Of a stretch of DNA of 64,000 nt, positions 19,023-29,429 are shown in pieces; positions within the stretch are counted from its first letter, which is position 1, and every line of letters begins with the position of its first letter. The translations under genes were made by a program, and so were the position numbers. The notes under the pieces are model-generated. The model did not search any database. It saw nothing but the letters and a program-made list of their open reading frames with translations, and was not told the origin of the DNA. The stretch is from contig NZ_AZDW01000016.1 in the NCBI RefSeq assembly GCF_001434115.1, positions 1 through 64,000 of the forward strand, in the 5' to 3' direction. This DNA comes from Levilactobacillus zymae DSM 19395 (GTDB taxonomy: Bacteria; Bacillota; Bacilli; Lactobacillales; Lactobacillaceae).

Positions 19023-19250
19023 TTAATGTTGCGTCATGCGAAATTGAGTCAACCGGCGCTCCGCTTCTTCCTCGCAGGGCGTAAAAGCCCGCGTCAAATC
19101 ACGATTAATCAACGCCATTGCCTGGTAACCAATAATCAAGGCCAACTGCTGCGCATCCGCCGCCGGTAGGGGCACTAACGCCTGTTGCCGAACATTCCGA
19201 GAGATCTGAACCCGAAACTTGGGGTGAACTGCTTGCTGAGAACGGATCAT
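19023..19250 (-). CDS. Small protein, probable MazE-type antitoxin
   Basis: 75 residues, 26 nt upstream of mazF and downstream of alr, exactly where the antitoxin gene of the alr-mazEF arrangement lies. The sequence itself is not a clear ribbon-helix-helix match: FRVQISRNV could be a strand followed by helices around AADAQQLALIIGYQAMALIN, then a charged C-terminus (CEEEAERRL). Identification therefore rests mainly on context. A plain hypothetical protein is the alternative. Confidence 0.6.
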   Translation of the reverse strand: MIRSQQAVHPKFRVQISRNVRQQALVPLPAADAQQLALIIGYQAMALINRDLTRAFTPCEEEAERRLTQFRMTQH

Positions 19251-19332
19251 GGTAACCCTCCTAGTGGTTAATCGACTCTTCTCATACAGTTTACCACGAA
19301 TCAGTTACCCTTGAAACGACAATCCATATAAA

Positions 19333-20460
19333 TTAATTGAGATAGTGCCGGGGCAAGCGACTGGTGAAGCCACACGCGATTTCGTAATGAATCGTGCCAC
19401 AGTAGTCCGCCACGTCCTGTAACGTAATTTGCTGCCCGCCATTGGCGCCGACCAGGGTTACCTTGGTGCCCCGCACGTAGTTTTGCGGTAACCGAATCAT
19501 CAGTTGGTCCATGCAGACCCGCCCGACGATTTCACAGAATTGACCGCCGACCAGCACGTGAAAGCCCTGTAACCGGCGTTCGTAGCCGTCCGCGTAACCA
19601 ATCGGAACCGTGCCGATCCATTCATCAGTCTGCGCCGTGTAGGTCGCGCCGTAACTCACGGATTCTCCCGCGTGTAACCGCTTGGTGTACACCAGCTCGC
19701 TGACTAACTGCATTGCGGGGCGTAACGGGTAAGGCGTTTCCGGAATGGCCGTGCCAGACGGGTTCAGGCCATAACCGGCGACGCCAAACCGGACCATGTT
19801 GTCGTTGCAGGCCGCGTGCCACAGACTGGTCGCGGAATTCGACACATGTACGTACCGGGGCCGGAACGGTAAGACCGCCGTTAATTCTTGCCACTTCGCG
19901 ACCTGTTGTTTGAAGTACGTGTCGTCCGGATCGTCGGCCGTGGAGAAGTGGGTAAAGATCCCTTCAAAGTTAAAGTCGTCGACCTTGACGCCCAGAAAGT
20001 TCAGCGCCGCTTTTAAGTCGTCGGTAGTCCGAAACCCGATGCGCCCCATCCCGGTATCTAAGCCCAGGTGGACGTTGAGTGGCCGATTATGGTGCGTGAG
20101 TTCCAGGTAACGACTGGCTTCTTGGAGCCACTTCAGATCCGCGACTACGGTCGAGACCCGGGCCTGGGCCATTAAAACGGCATCTTCCGGCCGGGTGACT
20201 CCTAAGACCAGAATTGGTTCGTCAAACCCGGCGGCCCGTAATTCCAGGGCCTCGTCTAAAATGGCCACACAAAATCCCGTGGCCCCCGCATCCTTGGCGG
20301 CTTGCGCGACCTGCGCGGCACCGTGGCCGTAACCGTTCGCCTTGACCACCATGAACAGTTCACAATCTGACTTTAAGCGTTTAACTTCTGTTTGAATGTT
20401 GTGCCGTAGGGCTTGGCGATCAATCACCAAGCGCGTTGGCCGATGTTCCCCTACTGCCAT
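19333..20460 (-). CDS. alr: Alanine racemase
   Basis: PLP enzyme that makes D-alanine for peptidoglycan and teichoic acids. The PLP lysine is K40 in [10 protein letters not shown]. The C-terminal domain carries the catalytic Tyr in [10 protein letters not shown], followed by [14 protein letters not shown] and [10 protein letters not shown]. 375 residues is normal. Its ATG overlaps the acpS stop (TAATG). Confidence 0.97.
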   Translation of the reverse strand: MAVGEHRPTRLVIDRQALRHNIQTEVKRLKSDCELFMVVKANGYGHGAAQVAQAAKDAGATGFCVAILDEALELRAAGFDEPILVLGVTRPEDAVLMAQARVSTVVADLKWLQEASRYLELTHHNRPLNVHLGLDTGMGRIGFRTTDDLKAALNFLGVKVDDFNFEGIFTHFSTADDPDDTYFKQQVAKWQELTAVLPFRPRYVHVSNSATSLWHAACNDNMVRFGVAGYGLNPSGTAIPETPYPLRPAMQLVSELVYTKRLHAGESVSYGATYTAQTDEWIGTVPIGYADGYERRLQGFHVLVGGQFCEIVGRVCMDQLMIRLPQNYVRGTKVTLVGANGGQQITLQDVADYCGTIHYEIACGFTSRLPRHYLN

Positions 20461-20822
20461 TAGGATTGCCCTCTTTCTAGAATAACCTGTGTCATGACCA
20501 CGCTCGCGGTGTGGGAAATCGACACGTGAGCCATGCCCCCAAACGGGTGAAACTTGACGACGGGACGGCCCGCGGCGTTATCGCGCACCTCGAGGTCTTG
20601 AAACCCGAAGTCGCGCCCGATTCCGGTCCCCAGAGCCTTCCCATAGGACTCCTTGACCGACCAGCGGCCCCCCAGATACTCGATGGCACGCTGACCACTC
20701 AATTGCTGATAATCGGCTAGCTCGCCGGGTGTTAAGACCCGCGTTAAGAAATTGGGATACTTGGTCACCACTTCCTTGACCCGCGCTAAATCCGTAATAT
20801 CAATGCCGGTGCCGTAAATCAT
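20460..20822 (-). CDS. acpS: Holo-[acyl-carrier-protein] synthase
   Basis: Transfers 4'-phosphopantetheine from CoA to ACP, activating fatty acid synthesis. The family start [14 protein letters not shown] and the [15 protein letters not shown] motif with Mg-binding Asp and Glu are present. The chosen start MIYGTGID (120 residues) has GGGGG 8 nt upstream; the 13-codon longer frame lacks support. acpS-alr is the conserved order in Firmicutes. Confidence 0.95.
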   Translation of the reverse strand: MIYGTGIDITDLARVKEVVTKYPNFLTRVLTPGELADYQQLSGQRAIEYLGGRWSVKESYGKALGTGIGRDFGFQDLEVRDNAAGRPVVKFHPFGGMAHVSISHTASVVMTQVILERGQS

Positions 20823-20957
20823 GGTATCGCCCCCTAAAACGTCTAAGCCATATTTTAACACAGCAGCGGATTGATGGGTGGGCCGTTTAACTGGTTAGCC
20901 TAAAATGTTACCAAATCGCTAGGAATCCCGTGGCTAAGGTGCTGAGCGGCCACATTA

Positions 20958-20976
20958 ACGTGAAAACTTTTCACGT
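20958..20976. repeat. 19-bp palindrome between acpS and puuD
   Basis: ACGTGAAAA-C-TTTTCACGT, a perfect inverted repeat in the divergent acpS/puuD region. It looks like a dimeric operator. No regulator can be assigned. Confidence 0.4.
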
Positions 20977-21039
20977 ATCCCCGCCATTTTTCGGTTTGAT
21001 TCCTTGCCGACCCTAGGCGCTTAGCGGGGCAACCCCCAG

Positions 21040-21067
21040 TTGACAATCCGGGGGCTTCCGCTAGAAT
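21040..21067 (+). promoter_or_regulatory. Promoter of the class I amidotransferase gene
   Basis: TTGACA (21040-21045), 16-nt spacer, TAGAAT (21062-21067); start codon at 21109 behind GGGAG. Confidence 0.7.
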
Positions 21068-21108
21068 TAGCCCTATACTATAACCCAAGCATAAGGGAGT
21101 TGGCTTGA

Positions 21109-21825
21109 ATGCATAAACTTATCGGTATCACGGCGGACGTCTTCTTCACCCCCTCGTCCGTCATCAACGAAAACCACGCCGACTTCGTTCCCCGCGATGC
21201 GGTCAACGCGGTCCTGGCGACCGGCGGGATTCCCGTTAGTCTGCCCCACTTACCGGCGGACCAAGTGGACGGTCTGCTCAGTCGACTAGACGGCATCATC
21301 TTCACCGGCGGCCCGGACATCGACCCGACGCTGTTCGGCGAGGACCCGGTCCCGGCGTTAGGCCTCACCTACCGGCCCCGTGACCTGTTCGAAGTTGCCC
21401 TGGCCCAACACGCCGTGGCGCAGCACATCCCCATCTTAGGCATCTGCCGGGGAATGCAAATCATCAACGTGGCCTTAGGCGGGACGCTCTACCAGGACCT
21501 CGCCACCCAGTACCCCAGCGACTACCGGATTCAACACCACCAGCACGCGCCGGGGAACCTACCGACCCATCACGTGACGGTGAGTCCCTCGGCCCTCCAA
21601 CGGGCGGTGGGTGCGCACCCCTTCGTTAATTCGCGGCACCATCAGGCCATCAAGACCCCGGCGCCGGGCGTGCGGGTGGTGGCTCGCGCCAACGACGGCG
21701 TGATCGAAGGCATCGAAACGCCCAACGTCAACGTACAGGGCGTCCAGTGGCACCCGGAAAACATGTGGGCGGAAGACCCGCGGCAACGGGCCCTGTTCCA
21801 AGCTTTCGTGGACCGGTTGAAATAG
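21109..21825 (+). CDS. Gamma-glutamyl-gamma-aminobutyrate hydrolase family protein (class I GATase-like)
   Basis: Class I glutamine-amidotransferase fold, PuuD/peptidase C26 type. The nucleophile is in LGICRGMQIINVALGG, and the His-Glu dyad is GVQWHPE near the C-terminus; the FTGGPDIDPTLFGE oxyanion/metal loop is typical. In E. coli PuuD cleaves gamma-Glu-GABA; the substrate here is unknown because no putrescine-pathway gene is nearby. 238 residues, monocistronic, own promoter. Confidence 0.88.
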   Translation: MHKLIGITADVFFTPSSVINENHADFVPRDAVNAVLATGGIPVSLPHLPADQVDGLLSRLDGIIFTGGPDIDPTLFGEDPVPALGLTYRPRDLFEVALAQHAVAQHIPILGICRGMQIINVALGGTLYQDLATQYPSDYRIQHHQHAPGNLPTHHVTVSPSALQRAVGAHPFVNSRHHQAIKTPAPGVRVVARANDGVIEGIETPNVNVQGVQWHPENMWAEDPRQRALFQAFVDRLK

Positions 21826-21846
21826 TCTTTAAATAATCTGGCATCA

Positions 21847-21887
21847 CTAATAGGGGACCTTCGCAACTTGCGAGGGTCCCCTATTAG
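21847..21887 (+). terminator. Long hairpin after the class I amidotransferase gene
   Basis: A 41-nt near-perfect inverted repeat (20-bp arms, one central base, one T-G pair) 22 nt after the stop. It lacks a strong T run, so it may act as a terminator or mRNA end-protecting hairpin. Confidence 0.6.
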
Positions 21888-21914
21888 TCTGGTCTAAATT
21901 TATTTAATGAGGAA

Positions 21915-21947
21915 TACCCAGTTCGGCGATCACACGCCAACCGGGTA
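21915..21947 (-). terminator. Hairpin downstream of asd
   Basis: Arms at 21915-21928 and 21935-21947; the one irregular position is a G-U on the minus-strand RNA. The weak U tail makes it a tentative terminator for the lysine operon. Confidence 0.4.
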
Positions 21948-22032
21948 GCCCTTTTCTACCGTTTCGTTTGGGTCACCGGTGCCCGTTTTGCCCACACACA
22001 CCGGTCAAACTCTCTTCACTTTAAGGTCATCC

Positions 22033-23085
22033 CTAGACTAACTTTTGGGCGACCAAGCGTTCCGCGATTTGGACCGTGTTCCAGGCCGCGCCTTTTAACA
22101 GGTTATCGGAGACCGCCCAGAGGTTGAACGCCCCCGGATTTTCCAGGTCGGCGCGAATCCGCCCCACGAAGGTCTCGCGCTTGCCCGTCGCGTTGATGGG
22201 CTGCGGGTAAACTTGATGGGCCGGGTCGTCTTGTAAGACCACCCCGGGCGCCGCCTCGATGGCCGCGCGCAGTTCGTCGACCGTGGCGTCTGGATCACCG
22301 GTATCGATCCAGATGGATTCCCCGTGACTGATTGGGACGGGGACCCGCACGCAGGTCGCCGTGACCTTGATGTCGGGCGCGTCCATGTCGTCTAACATGA
22401 TCTTCTTGGTTTCGTGAATCATCTTCCACTCTTCGTGCGAGTAGTAATTATCTTCCAACACGTCGATTTGCGGCAATAAGTTAAAGGCTAACGGGTAGTG
22501 CTTGGGTTCCCCCTTGGTCGGGAAGATCTCCGCTTGCATATCCTTGTGATCCAGGTAATCCTGCGCTTCGCTGTACAGTTCGTTCAACGCGGATTGGCCG
22601 GCGCCGGAAGCCGCCTGGTAGGTCGACACGATGATCTGCTTGAGCCCCACGGCCTGCCGAATCGGTTCTAGGGCCACCATCATCATGATGGTCGAACAGT
22701 TCGGGTTGGCGATGATGCCGTGATGCCGCGGTAACACGTTTTCGTTGACTTCGGGGACCACCAACGGCACGTCCGGTTCCATCCGAAAGGCACTGGTGTT
22801 GTCGACACAGACGGCGCCGCGCTTGACGGCTTCGGGCAGAAACTTCTTGGACACGCTACCGCCCGCCGAGGCTAACACGATGTCGACCCCGTCAAACGAC
22901 TCCGGCTTGGCTTCTTCCACCGTTACCGGCTGACCCTTAAACGTCAGCGTCTTGCCCGCCGACCGTTGGGAGGCCAATAACTTTAACTTGGCGACCGGAA
23001 TCGTTGAAGCGGCTAACTGTTGAATCATCCGCGTTCCCACGGCACCCGTCGCGCCTAAAATTGCCACTGTATACCCTTCACTCAT
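22033..23085 (-). CDS. asd: Aspartate-semialdehyde dehydrogenase
   Basis: Reduces aspartyl phosphate to aspartate semialdehyde, the shared precursor of lysine, DAP, threonine and methionine. NADP motif [12 protein letters not shown], catalytic Cys in [11 protein letters not shown], and YQAASGAG are present. I use the start MSEGYTVAI (350 residues), with AAAGGGTGA upstream. Last gene of the minus-strand lysine cluster, 39 nt after patA. Confidence 0.95.
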   Translation of the reverse strand: MSEGYTVAILGATGAVGTRMIQQLAASTIPVAKLKLLASQRSAGKTLTFKGQPVTVEEAKPESFDGVDIVLASAGGSVSKKFLPEAVKRGAVCVDNTSAFRMEPDVPLVVPEVNENVLPRHHGIIANPNCSTIMMMVALEPIRQAVGLKQIIVSTYQAASGAGQSALNELYSEAQDYLDHKDMQAEIFPTKGEPKHYPLAFNLLPQIDVLEDNYYSHEEWKMIHETKKIMLDDMDAPDIKVTATCVRVPVPISHGESIWIDTGDPDATVDELRAAIEAAPGVVLQDDPAHQVYPQPINATGKRETFVGRIRADLENPGAFNLWAVSDNLLKGAAWNTVQIAERLVAQKLV

Positions 23086-23124
23086 AAAACTGTCACCCTT
23101 TCTCATTGCCGCGCTTCACTTGCT

Positions 23125-24321
23125 TTAAGCGTGTTGTGTTAACTTCTCCGTAAAGACGGCCAAACGTTCCATGGCCGTTTGAATGTCACTCATTGATGCC
23201 GCGTAGGAAATCCGGAAATAGCCTTCGCCGCTCTCGCCGAAACAGTTCCCCGGCGTCACACCCACCTTGCCCTCTTCGGCCAACTTCTCGGCAAATTCAA
23301 CCGAACTCAACTGAAATTCGGCTGGAATTTTCGAGAAGGTGTAGAAGGCCCCGGCGGGTTTTAAGGTTTGATACCCCAAGTCGTTAAGCTTGGCCACCAC
23401 AAAGTCGCGTCGTTGTTGGTAAGCTTCGCGCATGGGTTTAGCGTCATCCCGACCAGTGGTCAATGCCGCTAGCGCCGCGTACTGGGCCGGATTCGACACG
23501 CTGGTCACGGCAAACCCGTGGACCTTGGTGGCGTTAGCGATAAAGTCGGCTGGGCCCACGAAATACCCCACCCGGTAGCCGGTCATGGCGTGGGACTTGG
23601 ATAACCCGTTGACCAGGATGCTCTTGCCCGGCAGGAGTTCGGCCATCGAAACGTGCGGCTGACCGTACGTCAATTCAGCGTAAATTTCGTCGGTCATCAC
23701 GTACATGGACTGGTCGCGGACCACGTTCGCAATCTCTTCTAGCTGTGGTCGGGTGTATTCGAAGCCCGTGGGGTTGCCCGGGAAGTTCAAGACCAGTGCC
23801 TTGATGTTCTCGGCCCCTTCACGGTCGATCACGGCCTGTAAATGTTTCCCGGTCAACTGGAACCCGTCGGCCGTGGTGTCGATTTCCACCGGAATCGCCC
23901 CGAAGAGCTTGACCACCGCCATGTATAACGAAAACGTTGGCGTGGGGATCAGGACCTTGTCACCGGGGTTTAAAATGGCACCGAACGCCGCGAAGATGGC
24001 TTCCGTGGCCCCGACCGTGACCACGACTTCACTTTCGGGGTCGTAGTGGACGCCGAACCGGTCGTCCAGGTAATCACTGATGGCCCGCCGCAGGGGTAAG
24101 ATCCCCTTTTGTGGCGCGTAATGGGACTTATTAGCTTGAATGCTCTCAATGGCGGCCTGCTTAACGTGTTCGGGCACGTTAAAGTCGGGTTCGCCTAACG
24201 TTAACTTGATTAAATCAGGAATCTTCGCGAATTTCTGGGCGAAGTACCGAATCGGGGAAATCCCGATGGGAGCTACGGTTTGGTTCACGATATCCTTGAC
24301 GTTTGCATCTAATTGGGGCAT
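23125..24321 (-). CDS. patA: Class I aminotransferase, probable N-acetyl-LL-diaminopimelate aminotransferase PatA
   Basis: PLP-dependent fold type I enzyme. Substrate-binding LTLGEPDFNVP, the PNPTG-like LNFPGNPTGFEYTR, and the PLP lysine in SKSHAMTGYRVGY are present in 398 residues. In B. subtilis PatA supplies the amino-transfer step of the acetyl-DAP branch. Its place between dapB and asd, in a cluster that has dapH and dapL but no other aminotransferase, supports this role. A broader aspartate or aromatic aminotransferase activity is also possible. Confidence 0.88.
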   Translation of the reverse strand: MPQLDANVKDIVNQTVAPIGISPIRYFAQKFAKIPDLIKLTLGEPDFNVPEHVKQAAIESIQANKSHYAPQKGILPLRRAISDYLDDRFGVHYDPESEVVVTVGATEAIFAAFGAILNPGDKVLIPTPTFSLYMAVVKLFGAIPVEIDTTADGFQLTGKHLQAVIDREGAENIKALVLNFPGNPTGFEYTRPQLEEIANVVRDQSMYVMTDEIYAELTYGQPHVSMAELLPGKSILVNGLSKSHAMTGYRVGYFVGPADFIANATKVHGFAVTSVSNPAQYAALAALTTGRDDAKPMREAYQQRRDFVVAKLNDLGYQTLKPAGAFYTFSKIPAEFQLSSVEFAEKLAEEGKVGVTPGNCFGESGEGYFRISYAASMSDIQTAMERLAVFTEKLTQHA

Positions 24322-24503
24322 GCGCCCTCACCTCATTCATTAAATTTTAGCTGGTGTGGTTCGGTGTTGGTTATTGTCGGGCTCACTGACCCAAAACGAT
24401 AAAGCTAACCAGCATGTTACTAGCATACCCTGAAACCGTTCACTTGTCTGCGTTTTCACAAATTGTTCATTTTTCTGCCGGAGCAGCGCCAGACCTGCTG
24501 ACC

Positions 24504-25280
24504 TTAAATCAACTGTTCCAACCCCACGATCAGCTCGTCACGCGTCATGACCGCGTCTAAAGCCAACCGCACGCCGGTCATGAACGAGGCCCGGTCGGTA
24601 GTACTTTGCTTGATGGTCAGCGTTTCGCCGGGGCCGCCAAAGATGGCCTCCTCGTCAGCCACGAAACCGGGTAAGCGAATCGCGTGGATCTTGATACCGT
24701 GGTAATCACCGCCGCGGGCACCCAACGGGTCTTGTTCTCTGGGGTTCCCTGGTTCGTCGTGACCCTGAGCATCGTAGATCAACTTCGCCGTGTTCAACGC
24801 GGTCCCGGATGGGGCGTCGCGCTTATCGTCGTGGTGGTATTCCACCACCTCGGCGTGGTCGAAGTATTTGGCGGCCAGCTGGGCGAACTTCATCATTAAG
24901 ACGGCCGAAACACCAAAGTTAGCAGCGATGATCCCGCCCACGTGCCGTTGATTGGCTAATTGTTGCAGCTCGGCGATCTGAGCCTCGCTCATCCCGCTGG
25001 TCCCGATGACCGGGCGAATCCCGTGCTCAATGGCGAACTGAGTGTTGGCAAACGCTCCGCTAGGCGTGCTGAAATCGAGCCACACGTCGGCGCCAATCGT
25101 GATTTGATCGAGCTGGTTAAAGACCTGTACGGTCGGAGCCAGGTCGTACGTGGCGGGCGTCAAATCCGTCACGGACGGGTTATAGACCCCGACCAGTTGG
25201 AGTTGCGCATCCGCTTGAATCATGGCCAGGACCTTTTGCCCCATGGCGCCGGTAAAGCCGGACACAATCGCTGAAATCAT
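24504..25280 (-). CDS. dapB: 4-hydroxy-tetrahydrodipicolinate reductase
   Basis: Reduces the DapA product to tetrahydrodipicolinate with NAD(P)H. N-terminal nucleotide motif [12 protein letters not shown], the catalytic [15 protein letters not shown] segment (His/Lys region), and the C-terminal tetramerisation part are intact; 258 residues. Its ATG overlaps the dapA stop. A 180-nt gap to patA follows. Confidence 0.96.
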   Translation of the reverse strand: MISAIVSGFTGAMGQKVLAMIQADAQLQLVGVYNPSVTDLTPATYDLAPTVQVFNQLDQITIGADVWLDFSTPSGAFANTQFAIEHGIRPVIGTSGMSEAQIAELQQLANQRHVGGIIAANFGVSAVLMMKFAQLAAKYFDHAEVVEYHHDDKRDAPSGTALNTAKLIYDAQGHDEPGNPREQDPLGARGGDYHGIKIHAIRLPGFVADEEAIFGGPGETLTIKQSTTDRASFMTGVRLALDAVMTRDELIVGLEQLI

Positions 25281-26167
25281 TCCTGAACCTCCTCTTCGTC
25301 ACCTAACGCCCGGTACAGCTGGGCCTTTTCGTCCGCCGTCAACGCCTGAATCGGCAACCGACAGCCGCCGACCTGGTAGCCCCGGTCGTTTAAGACGGCC
25401 TTGACCGGAGATGGGGACGGGTACATGAACAGGGCCGCCATCTTAGGCGTCAATTGCCGCTGTAGCGCGCCAGCGTGCTGAACGTTGCCGGTCGCTAGAC
25501 TGTGGTACATCGCGGCCATCTGGTCACCGTAAAGGTGGGAAGCCACGGAAACCACTCCGGTCGCCCCAATCACCTTGGCAAACAAGGCCTGGGCGTCCTC
25601 GCCGGTGTACACCAGAAAGTCCTGCGGCGCGTGTTCGACGATATATTCCAAATCACTCAGCGAGCCACACTGCTTGATGCCCGCCACGTTGGCGACCTGG
25701 GCCAGTTCCACCACGGTTTCCTTGGTCATGGTGACGCCGGTCCGACCGGGAATGTTGTAAATGATGATGGGAAGCCCCGCCGTAGCCGCGATGGCCTTAA
25801 AGTGGGCAATCATCCCCCGTTGATTGGGTTTGTTATAGTACGGTACGACTTCCAAGGCGTAGTCGATACCCGGAATCTGGGCGACCTTTTGGGTAAAGTC
25901 GATGGTCGCCTGGGTGTTGTTACTCCCACAACCCGCAATGATCATGGCCCGACCGGCCACGATTTTAGCGAACCGGGTGTAAAGTTCGAGTTTCTCCGCT
26001 TCGGTCAACGTAGGGGTCTCTCCCGTAGTCCCCCCAATAACGAACCCGTTAGTCCCCGTGGCCAATAACCGGTTGGTCAGGTGTTCTAGGGCCTCGTAAT
26101 TGATGGCCGTTGCGTCAGCGTTAAACGGTGTGATGATCGCCGTGATTAAATCTGCTGTTTTCACCAT
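25277..26167 (-). CDS. dapA: 4-hydroxy-tetrahydrodipicolinate synthase
   Basis: Condenses pyruvate with aspartate semialdehyde, first committed step of DAP/lysine synthesis. TIM-barrel with [27 protein letters not shown] with the catalytic Tyr, [10 protein letters not shown], and the Schiff-base Lys in [13 protein letters not shown] start at ATG (MVKTADL, 296 residues), 5 nt after AAAGGAG, rather than the in-frame GTG six bases earlier. Confidence 0.96.
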   Translation of the reverse strand: MVKTADLITAIITPFNADATAINYEALEHLTNRLLATGTNGFVIGGTTGETPTLTEAEKLELYTRFAKIVAGRAMIIAGCGSNNTQATIDFTQKVAQIPGIDYALEVVPYYNKPNQRGMIAHFKAIAATAGLPIIIYNIPGRTGVTMTKETVVELAQVANVAGIKQCGSLSDLEYIVEHAPQDFLVYTGEDAQALFAKVIGATGVVSVASHLYGDQMAAMYHSLATGNVQHAGALQRQLTPKMAALFMYPSPSPVKAVLNDRGYQVGGCRLPIQALTADEKAQLYRALGDEEEVQE

Positions 26168-26179
26168 GTCCACTCCTTT

Positions 26180-27328
26180 TTAAGCTTGCATACGATATTC
26201 TAAAAATCCGGTCATGGCCGTCACGCCCGCCATGATGGCCGCTTCGTGCGGTACAAAGTTGGCGGCGTGAAGCGCGCCGGGACTGTCCACGCCCAACCAG
26301 AACATGGTCCCCGGAATCTGCGCGAGCAGGTAGCCGAAATCCTCGCCCGTCATGGCCGGTCGCGTCTCCTGAAAGGCCACTTGCGGTGCGTGTTGCATAT
26401 AGTCGATGAAGCGTTGGGTCAATTCCGGATTGTTTTCGACGGGGTAATACCCGCCCTGATTGAAGTCGACGTCGATGGTCGCGTTGTAACTGGCGGCCAC
26501 CCCGTTGGCGACCTCCTGGACCCGTTGCCGGATGCGCAACAGCATCTCCTGGGTCAGTCCGCGAATCGTGCCTTCCAACCGGGCCTCCCCGGCGATCACG
26601 TTCCGAATCGTACCGGCTGTGACCTTACCAAACGTAATCACACCACAGCGCGTGGGGTCGATGTCCCGCGAGATGATGGTCTGTAACTGGAGGATCAACG
26701 CGGCGGCAATCACCACGGCATCGGTCGCCTCGTGGGGAAAGGCCGCGTGGCCACTCTTACCGTGAACGGTCAGGTTGACCTCCGTGGTTCCGGCAAACAA
26801 CGTGCCGTTGCGACACCCAATCGTCCCGGTAGGCAGGTCGGGGTTGTCGTGCAGCCCGTAAAATTCGTCGACCTGGTACTCGCCGGTCAAGAGCCCCAAA
26901 TCATAGGCCTGTTTACCCCCGCTTTCGCTTTCTTCGGCGGGTTGGAAGAAAAAGACCAGGTTATCTACCGGCTGATGGTCCGCAAAGTAACTCAGGATAC
27001 CCAGCGCCACACTCATGTGAATGTCGTGACCGCAGGCGTGCATCACGCCGGGATGGTGGGAACGCACCGCGTGGTCGGCCGGCTCACTGACCGGTAAGGC
27101 GTCGATGTCGGTCCGGTAACCGATGGTCCGTTGCGGCCGACTACCGGCGACCCGCACCAGTAAAGCCGTGGGTAACCGCGAATCCTCGTGAACGGTCAGG
27201 TAGGTCTGCGGCAAGCCCGCAATAACTTCCTTTAAATAGGCGTGCGTTTTAGTCTCGTGTAGCGCCAGCTCCGGGATCTGGTGGAGGTGGCGGCGAATCT
27301 GGATGAGTTGGTCTGCCGTTAAACTCAT
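26180..27328 (-). CDS. dapL: N-acetyldiaminopimelate deacetylase
   Basis: M20-family metallohydrolase that removes the acetyl group in the acetyl-DAP branch. Metal-binding motifs [19 protein letters not shown] and PAEESESGG are present, plus the dimerisation domain ([16 protein letters not shown]). 382 residues. Other M20 amidohydrolases (hippurate or amino-acid hydrolases) look similar, but the dapH neighbour, with 4-nt overlap, fixes the likely role. Confidence 0.92.
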   Translation of the reverse strand: MSLTADQLIQIRRHLHQIPELALHETKTHAYLKEVIAGLPQTYLTVHEDSRLPTALLVRVAGSRPQRTIGYRTDIDALPVSEPADHAVRSHHPGVMHACGHDIHMSVALGILSYFADHQPVDNLVFFFQPAEESESGGKQAYDLGLLTGEYQVDEFYGLHDNPDLPTGTIGCRNGTLFAGTTEVNLTVHGKSGHAAFPHEATDAVVIAAALILQLQTIISRDIDPTRCGVITFGKVTAGTIRNVIAGEARLEGTIRGLTQEMLLRIRQRVQEVANGVAASYNATIDVDFNQGGYYPVENNPELTQRFIDYMQHAPQVAFQETRPAMTGEDFGYLLAQIPGTMFWLGVDSPGALHAANFVPHEAAIMAGVTAMTGFLEYRMQA

Positions 27329-28029
27329 AGGCGCCGCAGATCCTGTTCGATGTGGGTCTTGTCGACGGTCTGTTGGTCCTTGACCTTTAAGATCCGCGCG
27401 GGTACCCCGGCAACGACGGCGTTAGGCGCCACGTCCTTGGTGACCACGGCGCCGGCCCCGACCACGGCGTTATCGCCGACTTCGACGCCTTCCAGGACCA
27501 CCGCGTTGGCACCCACCGTGACGTTGTTGCCGATGGTGACCGGCTTAGCGGAAGCGGGTTCGACCACGCCGGCAAGCACGGCGTTTGCCCCGATGTGGGA
27601 ATTCTCACCGACCGTAGCCCGGCCGCCCAAGACGGCCCCCATGTCGATCATGGTCCCCGCCCCGATTTCGGCCCCGATGTTGATCACGGCCCCCATCATG
27701 ACCACCGCGTTATCGCCAATCGTGACCTGGTCGCGAATGATGGCACCCGGTTCGATGCGGGCGTTGACGTGTTCGATTGGGAGTAACGGGACCGCGGAGT
27801 TCTGCGCGGTCACTTCTAGATGGTAATCGGTGGCATCCCGGTCGGCGAGTAGTGGGGCAATGGCTCGGTAATCGCCGTAGAGAATGGCGAAGTCCGCCGT
27901 CAGGAAGCTCTGCACGTCTGCCGGAATATCGGCGGTCGTGAAGTGACCCTTCACTGTGACCTTGACCGGCGTGACCTTCTGGGCGTTACCAATGTAGGCA
28001 ATAATTTCTTCAGCACTTAACTTTTGCAT
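27325..28029 (-). CDS. dapH: Tetrahydrodipicolinate N-acetyltransferase
   Basis: Acetyl-CoA-dependent enzyme starting the acetylase branch (called dapD or dapH in Firmicutes). The N-terminal helical part is followed from about residue 85 by left-handed beta-helix hexapeptide repeats ([35 protein letters not shown] and similar), ending [11 protein letters not shown]. 234 residues, as expected. Starts 15 nt after lysA. Confidence 0.94.
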   Translation of the reverse strand: MQKLSAEEIIAYIGNAQKVTPVKVTVKGHFTTADIPADVQSFLTADFAILYGDYRAIAPLLADRDATDYHLEVTAQNSAVPLLPIEHVNARIEPGAIIRDQVTIGDNAVVMMGAVINIGAEIGAGTMIDMGAVLGGRATVGENSHIGANAVLAGVVEPASAKPVTIGNNVTVGANAVVLEGVEVGDNAVVGAGAVVTKDVAPNAVVAGVPARILKVKDQQTVDKTHIEQDLRRL

Positions 28030-28044
28030 CTCATTCTCTCCTAT

Positions 28045-29346
28045 CTATAGGTACGGTTGATCCAACCGTGTCAAATCGGCGTAACTTTCGCGTTGGACCA
28101 CGCACTTGGCCTGGCCATTTTCAACGAAAACGACGGCCGGTCGCGGATTACGGTTATAATTCGAGGCCATCGAGTACCCGTAAGCCCCGGTCGCTAGAAC
28201 CGCCACCAGGTCTCCCGGCACCACGGCGGGTAATTTAGCCTGGTCGATCAGGATGTCGCCGGATTCACAGTACTTGCCCGCCAAATGCACGGGTTCGATC
28301 GTTGGCGCGTTCAGGTGATTGGCACAAACCGCTTCGTATTTGGCTTGATAGAGGGCCGGCCGGATGTTGTCGCCCATCCCCCCATCGACCGCCACGTACG
28401 GGGTCAGTTCCGGAATATCCTTCCGCGACCCCACGGTGTACAGGTTGTAGCCGGCCGGGCCGACGATCGACCGCCCGGGTTCGATCCACACTTCCGGCAA
28501 GTCGAGTTGGCGTTGTGCGACCCGCTTCTTGAGGGCGTTTGCGATGTCATCGATAAACGTTTCGGGGCCTAACGGGTGGTCGTCTTGGGTGTAACGAATC
28601 CCAAAGCCCCCGCCCAGGTTCAAGATCTGGGGCACGTAATGGAACTTCGCCCGCCAGTCGGCGGAAATGTCCACCAGCTTGTTGACCAACATCTCGAAGC
28701 CTTCGGGGCCAAAAATCTGGGACCCGATGTGGGCGTGAATGCCAATCAGGTGCATCTGTTCAATGTTCAAGACCGCTTGCACGGCTTGGTCGGCCTGCCC
28801 GGAATCGACGTCGAACCCGAACTTACTGTCGACCTGCCCGGTCTGGATATACTTGTGGGTGTGGGCCGAGATGCCCGGCGTCAACCGCAACATCACATCG
28901 GCGTTCGTGTTCTTTTCCAATAAAATCTCGTGTAAGAGTTGAATCTCATAAAAGTTATCTAGGATGATGACCCCGATATGGTGATCGACCGCCATTTCCA
29001 GCTCGGCGCGGGACTTGTTGTTCCCGTGGAAGCTAATCCGGCTGGCCGGTAACCCCGCCTGCAAGGCCGTGTAGAGTTCCCCGCCGGACACCACGTCCGT
29101 GTGGATCCCCGTTTGGTTGACCAGTTGGTACATCGCTACCGTGGCGAAGGCCTTGCTGGCATAACTGATTTGGTACCGTAGCCCGTTAGCCACTAAACTA
29201 TCTCGAAAGGCTTGAATCTGTTGGCGAATCGCCGCCACGTCGTAGACCACCAGTGGCGTCCCAAATTGGTGGGCCAACTCGACGGTGTCCACCCCGCCAA
29301 TCATTAAATGTCCCGCGGCACTCGCGGTTAAGTCTGGATTCTTCAT
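28045..29346 (-). CDS. lysA: Diaminopimelate decarboxylase
   Basis: PLP fold type III enzyme converting meso-DAP to L-lysine. The PLP lysine is in YQISYASKAFAT; GIHAHIGSQIFGPEGF, EPGRSIVGPAGY and the substrate motif KYCESGDIL are conserved. 433 residues. First gene of the cluster, behind the lysine riboswitch; GGAG 8 nt before the ATG. Confidence 0.96.
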   Translation of the reverse strand: MKNPDLTASAAGHLMIGGVDTVELAHQFGTPLVVYDVAAIRQQIQAFRDSLVANGLRYQISYASKAFATVAMYQLVNQTGIHTDVVSGGELYTALQAGLPASRISFHGNNKSRAELEMAVDHHIGVIILDNFYEIQLLHEILLEKNTNADVMLRLTPGISAHTHKYIQTGQVDSKFGFDVDSGQADQAVQAVLNIEQMHLIGIHAHIGSQIFGPEGFEMLVNKLVDISADWRAKFHYVPQILNLGGGFGIRYTQDDHPLGPETFIDDIANALKKRVAQRQLDLPEVWIEPGRSIVGPAGYNLYTVGSRKDIPELTPYVAVDGGMGDNIRPALYQAKYEAVCANHLNAPTIEPVHLAGKYCESGDILIDQAKLPAVVPGDLVAVLATGAYGYSMASNYNRNPRPAVVFVENGQAKCVVQRESYADLTRLDQPYL

Positions 29347-29381
29347 CTGCTGCTCCTACCTTTCACCTTAGCCCGGGAACG

Positions 29382-29425
29382 AAAAAAGGGATCTCTTTGT
29401 TTGCTCACGTAAACAAAGAGATCCC
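29382..29425 (-). terminator. Riboswitch-controlled terminator ahead of lysA
   Basis: A perfect 15-bp stem (29388-29402 with 29411-29425), 8-nt loop and six U on the minus strand, the expression platform of the lysine riboswitch. Confidence 0.93.
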
Positions 29426-29429
29426 AGAT

